Shown here in pieces: positions 10,116 to 17,127 of a stretch of 64,000 bases of DNA. Position 1 is the stretch's first letter; each line of letters begins with the position of its first letter. The stretch spans positions 62,501-126,500 of the forward strand of contig WPIO01000267.1 of the NCBI GenBank assembly GCA_009760855.2, in the 5' to 3' direction. Made by a program: the position numbers and the translations under genes. Source of the stretch: Cristatella mucedo (Eukaryota > Bryozoa > Phylactolaemata > Cristatellidae). Under the pieces are notes generated by a model. The model had not been told where the DNA came from. It searched no databases and worked only from the letters and a program-made list of their open reading frames with translations.

Positions 10116-10609
10116 ATGGAAACGGAGAATACAAAATTCGTCGTACACGAAAATGCTGCAGTCGTAATTCCTAAAGGAAAACAAGCGCATATTCACATTG
10201 AAGAGAAAATTAGTAAATATTCTAAGCCTCACTTCAATGCATGGATGTATATTTCACAAGATATGAAATACTTGAAGATATTGCTAATAGAGCAAGTATG
10301 AAGCTTGAATTTAGTGGTTATGATATGAGTGCTCGTTCAACTATTGGTATTAGAATTGCATTTGGTAATAAACCAAGTATCTTCTTTGATTAAAAGAATA
10401 AACAAATTAAATTTTCTAGTGTTGCTGAAATAATTCAAAAGTTTGGTAATGACTTTGCTATTACTGGAATTCTAGATGGATCATATATTACTAAAGAAGT
10501 TTATAACTTTGAAGAAAGACTTAATTTTAGATTGAAGATTGATCAAGTTAAAGTTTATAATATAGATAAAAAACAATCACAGGATAAATTCAATCTTGGA
10601 GATTATTAG
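10116..10609 (+). pseudogene. unknown protein, about 160 residues (one frameshift, one stop)
   Basis: The N-terminal part METENTKFVVHENAAVV is open to about 10250. A one-base shift then moves the frame, which continues with DIANRASMKLEFSGYDM and, after a TAA at about 10390, with EIIQKFGNDFAITG to a TAG at 10609. Beta-rich composition and position between the protease and the PLA2-motif gene suggest a structural protein. No family recognised. Confidence 0.5.
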
Positions 10610-10688
10610 ATATACAAAAATAAAATATAAACATGAAAAAATAGAATATGTTTTTTTTACTTATAGATGACATCTTATCAACAAGAGT

Positions 10689-11315
10689 TTAAGCATAATT
10701 AGTTATCTTAATAATACTTGTTGGGTTTGATACTTTATCTTTTAAGAAGTCCATTGCGAATTTACTATCAAGAATAGAAGCACCTATTCCAAGACCAAGT
10801 TTAGCCTTGGCCGACATTATCGCAGCCACTTTTTTTGGGTCTTCTCTGACGTAATTTGGTTGTTTAGAATCTAATGCAATACGAGCAGCTGATTCTGCTA
10901 AAACTAAATCGGATAAATTTCTTATTTCAGTTCGTTTTGGCTCTGGGTCATTTGAAGTCTCTGTGTATGTGTGGTCGTGAATTAAAGCACGTGCATCCAA
11001 ATCATTCGCTCCAGTGTAACCCTGTTCCATTCTTTTTTTGAATTGCGTTCCTGGTCCTGCATAAGAATATTTCCCAGTATTGTTGAAAGAACCATTTGGA
11101 ACAAATTCAGATTTTACATCTTTTGGAAGAGGAAGATGAAATTCTCTTCCACAAGATAACTTGTTTATAATTTCCACAATCCCGCTTCCAACTTTTCTAT
11201 TTTCTTTCAACTGCTTAAGAGAAAGATTAAGTTGCAATCCTTTATTAGCACTTCTACTTTTTTCTATTTTATTAAGTTGAGTTTGGGTGAGAAGAATGGT
11301 AACATCACCTGTCAA
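10689..11315 (-). CDS. virion protein with parvovirus-type phospholipase A2 motif
   Basis: An open frame of 208 residues. The N-terminal third (LTQTQLNKIEK, then LNLSLKQLKENRK) resembles repeats in Polinton-type core proteins. The central part has a PLA2-like signature: YAGPGT (about residues 84-89, the calcium-loop type seen in parvovirus VP1) and ARALIHDHTY (about 108-117), with the catalytic-type His-Asp pair. The C-terminus is Ala/Lys-rich and helical. In parvoviruses this domain modifies endosomal membranes during entry, so a similar role is inferred here. Similarity extends about 8 codons upstream of the Met (ISIRLKHSDL), so the true start lies upstream and may be damaged. No stop interrupts the domain. 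Confidence 0.72.
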   Translation of the reverse strand: MTGDVTILLTQTQLNKIEKSRSANKGLQLNLSLKQLKENRKVGSGIVEIINKLSCGREFHLPLPKDVKSEFVPNGSFNNTGKYSYAGPGTQFKKRMEQGYTGANDLDARALIHDHTYTETSNDPEPKRTEIRNLSDLVLAESAARIALDSKQPNYVREDPKKVAAIMSAKAKLGLGIGASILDSKFAMDFLKDKVSNPTSIIKITNYA

Positions 11316-11458
11316 ATCTGAATGTTTTAATCGGATTGAAATTGGTTCTGTAGATTTATGTATTTGTTTTACTATTCAGATAATGCAAGTTTTGCTTCTT
11401 GATAGATATTTCTATATAATAATAATTATTTTAAACGGAAAAAAACAGTATATAAGAA

Positions 11459-11743
11459 ATGTCTGATAATAATACATTTTCTAAATTTTGAGAGACTTCT
11501 TGAGCAATTGGATTATTATCCTTATAATGGAGAAATAAACATAAAACTAGTAGTGAATCAGATAGAATTAATAAAACTACTGGTTACAAAGAAATATTAA
11601 TTGATGGTAAACTATATGAATCACATAAAATTGTTTGGATTATTTATAGATATGAATTACTTAACTACCATATACATCACGCTAATTCAAATAAGTTAGA
11701 TAATAGAATTAATAATTTAATTTACTTTCCATCAATGATATAA
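11459..11743 (+). pseudogene. HNH endonuclease remnant
   Basis: An ATG preceded by TATATAAGAA opens a frame with several early stops. Further on it reads ILIDGKLYESHKIVWIIY and then NKLDNRINNLIY, the HNH-core region of the same family as the genes at 2125 and 11798. The AP2-like tail is missing. It is a truncated, inactive member. Confidence 0.6.
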
Positions 11744-11797
11744 TCTTGTATATAAATTAAAAATTATTTTAAACAGATAAAAAAATATTGTATAGAA

Positions 11798-12354
11798 ATG
11801 AATCAAGATGAAATTGATGCATTCCGTGAGAGAGTTCTGGAATTATCGAATTACAATGCAATAACTGGAAAACTTACCTGGAAAACTAGCAGACGTGGAA
11901 CAACTATTGGAAAAGAGGCAGGAAGAGTAAATAATGGTGGATATAGGATAGTATCAATAGATGAAAGAGATATCTATCACATAGGTTAGCATTTTTTATA
12001 ATGACTGGTAAATTTCCACTTCATTAGATTGACCACAATGATAATGATAAACTAAATAATAGCTTTAATAATTTACGTGAAGCAAATCGTTCAGAAAATA
12101 ATAGAAATAGAATAAAACGAAATAGCACTACTTCTAGATTTATAGGGGTATGGTTTCACAGGAAATGAAACAAATGGGAGTCAGCTAATAAAATAAATGG
12201 AATCAGACATCAAATAGGTCTTTTTAATGATCAAGAGGAAGCAGCAATTGCTCGCGATATGATGGCAATAAAGCTTCACTTACAATTTGCACATCTACAC
12301 TTTACTTACACTTTAACAGACGACAAAAAATTAGTTAGATATAGTGATTTCTAA
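11798..12354 (+). pseudogene. HNH homing-type endonuclease with AP2-like tail (broken)
   Basis: TATAG sits two bases before the ATG. The N-terminus (ERVLELSNYNAITGKLTWK) is open for 63 codons and then shifts frame before the HNH core (IDHNDNDKLNNSFNNLREA, SENNRNR). An AP2-like segment (FIGVWFHRK, then IGLFNDQEEAAIARD) follows before the TAA near 12354. One or two further stops are present. The domain order equals that of the gene at 2125, so the element carried at least three such nucleases. The stop overlaps the convergent minus-strand gene. Confidence 0.75.
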
Positions 12355-13491
12355 TTACTACACCTTTGTTTTAATTCAACTAACAATTTCTTAACTTCTT
12401 TATCAATTTGCTCTGGACTCACACCCTTTGCATAAAGGTTAAATAATAGCATTGCACTCTTACTTTTATAATCGAATGTTTTCTTTCCTCCAACTTTACT
12501 TGCTTAACTTAACTTTTAACTTTAACTTGCTTAACTTTTTTTATTGTGTTTTTTAATTCTAGTGAAAAATCAACTCCTCCTTTCTCTAAATTTTTACAAA
12601 ATCTCGACCTTTATCTTGATAATCTAATCGATTTTGAACTTCTTCTCTCTGTACTTTTCCTGACACATCAATATCAACCCCACGATCAATAAGTTTTACC
12701 ACGTTCTGTAGGTCATTTATTGCATTTGTTAACCTTTCACTTTGTAAAGTTAAAGTTTCCATCCTCTGTTCATGGGTCTTCACAGGCGGACTTTTACCAG
12801 TAAACATTGCAGTATCAACTAACTTTTTTATTAGATTTGCTACAGCAACTGCTATTGTTATCCCAGTTCAAATCCCCCCAATAATACTAGCAATCAATCC
12901 TACGAGGGCTGGGATAGCAGGTAAGAATCCCCCGGATCTTACTTGTGAGAAATTCTTACTCCAGGATTTAGGATCTAATTGACTTGCATCCCAATTAACC
13001 TCCATTCCAAATACTTCACTTGGATATTTACTAGGGTTCCATTGCCAAGGATAATTATCTGTTTCTGAAGCAAGTAAAACATCATTAATTGCTAAACCAA
13101 TTTCTAAAGATTCTATCATTTTATTTAGTCTTTCTTTTTTTTCTGACATTGTTTTCCAGAATACTTGTCCATATTTACCACTAGTAATATCGTCTACTAT
13201 TCTTTTTATAAAAAGACTTAGATCGACTAATCCTGTGAAACCAGATAGAAAGCCTCCTAATACTTTTGTACCTTCTCCAATAACTTTAAGAGACTGTAAA
13301 ACTTTTGAAATTAATGCAGCAATATTTTCAGATGCTTGTAATGATAATCTTACTGCTAATTTTGGTAATCATTTTGTAACTGCTTTTTCACCTATTTTTG
13401 TCGCAGTCTTAACACCATCTAACACATCTTTAGTTATTTTAGTTCCTTCTTTTAAATCTTCTTCTACACCTTTACCAACTTTTTTCGGCAT
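12351..13491 (-). pseudogene. hydrophobic coiled-coil protein, function unknown (broken)
   Basis: One frame runs from the ATG at 13491 to 12586, with a TGA near 13371 and a TAA at 12868. A shifted frame continues to a TAG at 12351. The N-terminus is Lys/Val/Thr-rich and amphipathic. A hydrophobic helix pair in the middle (FLPAIPALVGLIASIIGGI and ITIAVAVANLI) straddles the TAA. A helical coiled-coil stretch and a basic Lys/Val tail with a small tandem repeat follow. The pattern suggests a membrane-interacting or internal virion protein, but I recognise no family. Confidence 0.5.
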
Positions 13492-13498
13492 ATATTTT

Positions 13499-14362
13499 AT
13501 AAAGGAAAAAGTTAGAAAAGTCAATGGTAATATTTATACTGATCTTAATGCAAATAATAACAGAATAACTAACTTAGGATTTCCTGTTAATAGTGGTGAT
13601 GCTATAACACTAGATTATGCTCTTACTTCAAGTGCAGGTAATAATATTATTAGTAATCCTTCAGGAGAAATAACAAGTATCGGCTCTAACTGATTTGTTA
13701 CCTAAAAAAAGATGCAGTAATGAAATCACAATTGAATTGTAAGAATGTTGTTGGAATATCCGGTAACTCTGCTGATGGAACTGTATACTCAGATTTAAGA
13801 CCTTATAAAGTAAAAAACTATGGTTTACTATAAAGTATGACAACAGTATTTCAAGGTAAAGCAATGTCGAGTATTGACATGGGAAAGGAAAATATTATCA
13901 ATGTAAAAGTTTCTGATGTAGCATGCGATGTTATCTTATGTTGATACTAATAAACAAGTAAAATTTAGTTACTAAGGTTCGAATGGTACTTATCCAAGCT
14001 TATTCTATCTTGATATGTTAGGTCCTAATATTAATGGAAATCGAAGTACAGGTAATGCATTTCAACCTAAACAAATTACACCTGGTGATATACCTGTTGT
14101 TGCAGCTACAGGAAAAGTTATTGCTTACAATACTAATCTTAAAACATTCTTTCCAGGAGTGTTACTTAGCATGGTGTCTAATAATATGTATGCAACTAAT
14201 AAAACTAATTCTTATTTAGAATTAACCAGTGATAATACTTATGGAGTAAGTGGTACAGAAGTATTAATAATTAACATTGATGGTACATGTAGATATGCTA
14301 TTGATAAGTTTACCGTTGCTAGTGGAATTACCTTTATAGATTTTATTGTTGGTATTGTATAG
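13499..14362 (+). pseudogene. fibre-like protein 1 (broken)
   Basis: The N-terminal part has a tail-fibre type repeat: GNIYTDLNANNNRITNLG, then a Pro-Val pair, a Gly-Asp-Ala step and LDYAL. This motif is familiar from phage and large-virus fibre shafts, where units pair a short beta segment with a turn. The middle is broken by stops and shifts between 13690 and 14010. The last 115 codons are open (14015-14362) and look like a beta-rich head domain. Copy 2 carries a homologous but more damaged end at 29058-29300. A receptor-binding role is inferred from architecture only. Confidence 0.6.
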
Positions 14363-14364
14363 AA

Positions 14365-14505
14365 ATGTTAGGTAAAAGAAGCCAAGGTAAGTCATCAAAG
14401 AATTGTATTAGAAAGACTGGTGATATACTTAGTGGAAATCTAAGTATGAATGGAAATCTTATAAAAAATTTAGGTGATCCTGTTGATGCTGGTGATGCAG
14501 TAAAT
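14365..14505 (+). pseudogene. fibre-like protein 2, truncated by deletion
   Basis: The ATG lies two bases after a TAGAA whose TAG is also the stop of fibre 1. The frame gives a shaft repeat (SGNLSMNGNLIKNLGDPV, then DAGDAVN) and then runs into unrelated sequence at about 14505. Copy 2 continues this gene to 30179. About 2 kb of fibre sequence is therefore missing in copy 1. Confidence 0.65.
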
Positions 14506-14507
14506 TC

Positions 14508-14833
14508 TTTTCAGAATCTTTTATTGGTTTAGTTCGTTCTATTTTTTTAGAGTAAGCTTCAGATCTCATACTATTTATTTTTTCTATTTTTAAGTCTCTA
14601 ATGAACTTTTCAAAGATTGAACCGTCTCTAATTTTAACAAATATATTTGCTATTTCTGGTTCAGATTGGTTAATTCTAAGTGCTTTATATTATAATACTA
14701 GTTTTAAAGCATCTAACAAAGTTGATCTGATGTCTTCTATTCTACCCATTGGATAAGAACAGATTTTAAAGTTTGAATGCTGTTGTCATTTTGCTTCTTT
14801 AAGACAGTCTTTACTTCTTGTCTCAATGTTCAT
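14508..14833 (-). pseudogene. conserved small protein with CxxC in copy 2 (broken)
   Basis: The ATG at 14833 follows a TATATAGAAG motif. The protein is homologous to 31337-31790, where the first Cys pair is preserved. Shared segments include GRIEDIRSTLLDA and SEPEIANIF. This copy has a TGA after about 15 codons and a TAA in the middle, and its C-terminus was removed by the deletion that also truncated fibre 2. Presence in both copies shows a real viral gene. Function unknown. Confidence 0.55.
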
Positions 14834-14863
14834 CTTCTATATATTGTTTTATATTTAATTTAA

Positions 14864-15328
14864 TTACACTTGAGAAAGAGCTGCCTCAGCGGCTTTTTGT
14901 TTTGCACTTTTACCATCAGTAATAATTGGTAGAACTGCGTAACACTCATCTTTGACAATTCCCGTGATATCAGGTTTAACACCAGATACTCCAGATATGA
15001 CTGTAGACACTGATGGAAGTTGTGATGCAATCCATGTGGTATAATCAGCAATCTCACTAGGATCATCTAGAAGAGCATCAACTTTAGATCTAACTCTTTC
15101 CTCAAGCCGTGATAGAACTTCAGATTGACCTGCACTAATAATCTTTTGTGCTTCAATTTCCGCTTCATCAAGATAGAATTTCTTAACAGATGAATCAGTC
15201 ATAACTGAAATATCAGAACTGAGTAGTTTTTTATCATATGCTGTCATTCTTGATCTAACAAGATAATCAACGTAAGATTTAAGTGATAATGCAGAGGTTG
15301 CTAGCATTGGATCAGTAACAGCTTCCAT
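14864..15328 (-). CDS. conserved 154-residue viral protein, open frame
   Basis: Intact from the ATG at 15328, which is preceded by TATATAGGAA, to the stop at 14864. Helical and acidic in the N-terminal half (SLKSYVDYLVRSRM, DEAEIEAQKIISAGQSEV), with a small beta/turn region (VISGVSGVKPDITGIVKDE) and a Lys/Ala tail. The homologue in copy 2 (31826-32308) keeps the order but has stops. It resembles nothing I can name. Being uninterrupted among broken neighbours, it is a good query for database searches. Confidence 0.6.
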   Translation of the reverse strand: MEAVTDPMLATSALSLKSYVDYLVRSRMTAYDKKLLSSDISVMTDSSVKKFYLDEAEIEAQKIISAGQSEVLSRLEERVRSKVDALLDDPSEIADYTTWIASQLPSVSTVISGVSGVKPDITGIVKDECYAVLPIITDGKSAKQKAAEAALSQV

Positions 15329-15331
15329 TTC

Positions 15332-15338
15332 CTATATA
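15332..15338 (-). promoter_or_regulatory. TATATAG motif before the 154-residue gene
   Basis: TATATAG ends three bases before the ATG at 15328. The copy 2 homologue has the variant TATGTAGGAA at the same place. Confidence 0.55.
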
Positions 15339-15383
15339 ATAATAAAAAAATTAAAATACATGCATACAAACTAAAGAAAATTA

Positions 15384-15898
15384 TTATTGAAAAATATTTT
15401 CATGAATAGAATATATCAAATCTCCTCTCTTATCTATTTCATCTTTGATATTAAATATTTTAATTAACTTTTGTATAGTTAAAACAGGTACTTTATTAAT
15501 ATAATGAGTTAATTGTTTTACATCACTTTCACTAAAATATATTCCAAAATATCTAACACAAACTCTATTTGAATATGTTCTTCCCGCGTTATTATCTACT
15601 ATTCTTGTAATTTTATCTTCGATTTTCCATATAAGATTTAAAATTGTTTAATAGAATCTAATTTTTTTTCTCTTTTATTTTTCTAATCTCATCATCTATT
15701 TTAGATACACATTTCTAAAAGCGTGTCAATAAATAATGGGTCTAATTCTTTTAAAACTTGATAAGATTTACAAATATAAAAGTCATCATCAAAGAATAAA
15801 TCATTTACTAATACCTTTCTACAAAGATTAGGTAAACGCTTACACACATAGTATTCTTCAACAATCTTTTTAAACTTTTCATCAAAATCCATTTTCAT
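15384..15898 (-). pseudogene. unknown small protein (frameshifted)
   Basis: The N-terminal 65 codons (15701-15898) are open and include KFKKIVEEYYVCKRLPNLC. The frame then shifts at least twice and continues as KIEDKITRIVDNNAGRTYSN and YFSESDVKQLTHYINKVP to a TAA at 15384. The ATG lies in ATATATGAAAATG, a variant of the start motif. The gene has no counterpart in copy 2 at the corresponding position (32309-32372), so it was lost there or gained here. Function unknown. Confidence 0.5.
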
Positions 15899-15966
15899 AT
15901 ATAATAATTACAAAGTTTGTTAAACAGATTTAATTAATTACTACTACTGTTTTAGTTTTTGGTGTT

Positions 15967-16206
15967 TTAGATTTTTTTATTTGCTTCTTCAAGCATCTCA
16001 TTTATCTTACTACGACTCCCCATTAGTTTCTCACATCCAGCACACACATCTATAAGAATACTAATATAAGAACTATCAATATCTTGAATGAGTTCATCTA
16101 GTGAATGTTTAACTATACGTTGATCTTGACCTTTAAGTTTTTGAAGACGAATTTTTACAGCCATTTCTCTAGATTGTTCACAACTTAAAATTCTTGAGAC
16201 ATCCAT
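15967..16206 (-). CDS. conserved 79-residue viral protein with CxxC
   Basis: Open from the ATG at 16206 (MDVSRILSCEQSREM) to a stop at 15967. It contains a Cys pair (VCAGCEKLMGSRSKINEML) that is retained in copy 2 as CDTC. A likely one-base shift near the end has replaced the original basic tail, since the other frame gives a KTPKTK-type tail like that of copy 2. Helical and small, possibly a metal-binding regulator. Conservation in both copies supports a real gene, but the function is unknown. Confidence 0.6.
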   Translation of the reverse strand: MDVSRILSCEQSREMAVKIRLQKLKGQDQRIVKHSLDELIQDIDSSYISILIDVCAGCEKLMGSRSKINEMLEEANKKI

Positions 16207-16243
16207 TTTTTATGTATGAAAAGATAATTTTATTTAATTGAAA

Positions 16244-16486
16244 TTAAATCTCTTCACCTTCTGAACTGTCTCATGATTAGAGAGACTCTTTTTTACCAAA
16301 TAGAAGTTCTTCTAGATCTACCTCTTCCTCTTCTGATTCAGATTCTGTTTCAATGTAAGATGATTCTTCAGAAGTATAAGACTCAGATTCAGATTCGGTT
16401 TCCGTTTGATAATCAGGGTCATCAATTGAATCCTCTGAATACGACTCGCTATTAGAACTGGTAATATCGATTTATTTGGGATCCAT
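16244..16486 (-). pseudogene. acidic Ser/Glu/Asp-rich protein (broken)
   Basis: The frame from MDPK at 16486 is broken by a TAA at codon 5, then reads through a long acidic tract of Glu, Ser, Asp and Thr (YQTETESESESYTSEESS) to EELLFGKK. Two more stops precede the TAA at 16244. Copy 2 (32681-32994) has the same start, acidic tract and LEELLFG motif with a longer C-terminus. Such acidic proteins may act as transcriptional or histone-binding factors, but that is a guess. Confidence 0.5.
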
Positions 16487-16521
16487 CCTATAATAGTAAA
16501 AATCATTTTGTTAATATATAT

Positions 16522-17127
16522 TTAATTCTCCATTGACTCGTATAATTCTAGTGTTATTCCAAAAAGCGACCTCTCGTTAGACGACCACATCAGCTCCACA
16601 GTCAAATCTTTTCGGAATCCAACAGTCTAGAAATACCTCGTACAAACCTTAAATCCTTTGGAGACCGTGCATTTAGCTCGTATGCTCCCACAGCCTGGAA
16701 CTCCCTCCCGACCTGCATCAGAACATCCCCTGACCTGACCACATTTAAAAGAAACTTAAAAACATTCCTATTTAGGACAGCATTTAGTGGGTCCTTGTGA
16801 TTCGTCCTCGATGTGCTTATGCGTGCTGACACTGTTCATGCTGCCACTAACCACATTTGCATGCTGACCCAGTGCATGTCACCCCTAACCATGTTATTCA
16901 TTTTTTGTTTGTTTTTCAAGCATGATTTTACTTACTATTCTATTGCGTATCACTTTGCAGCAAATGTAAAGCGCCTAGAAAGAGATTAAGTTCTCTGAGG
17001 GCGCTTTATCAAGTGCAATATTATTATTATTATTATTATTATTATCATCTTGCTTTTTCTTTTTATCTGAAAATCTAACTCTCTTTACTGATAATGATTT
17101 CGTATTTTCAATATTCCTTTTTGGCAT
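16522..17127 (-). pseudogene. small basic protein gene interrupted by a LINE
   Basis: The start MPKRNIENTKSLSVKRVRF at 17127 matches copy 2 (MPKSKTENAKPIPVKKVRF). After the basic N-terminus the gene is cut by the LINE insertion at about 16546-17045, and its C-terminal remnant (ELYESMEN, stop at 16522) lies beyond it. The ATG, preceded by TATAGATG, lies inside the 3' end of the polymerase gene, so the two genes overlap by about 20 bp. Function unknown. KVRF is a PP1-docking-like motif, noted only as a possibility. Confidence 0.6.
16546..17045 (+). mobile_element. 5'-truncated L2/CR1-like LINE inserted in viral gene
   Basis: Matches the 3' part of the LINE at 24516-25370: the RT C-terminal region, internally deleted between 16610 and 16612, then the 3' UTR. 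The 3' end has the hairpin-forming AAAGCGCC...GGGCGCTTT and an ATT microsatellite tail (about 17021-17045). It disrupts the small basic gene, so it entered after the virus was already integrated. Confidence 0.85.

Noticed and set aside
13235-13693. A 152-residue plus-strand protein starting at 13235
   Set aside because: Its first half is antisense to the hydrophobic coiled-coil gene. Only the part after about 13499 is the fibre 1 N-terminus.
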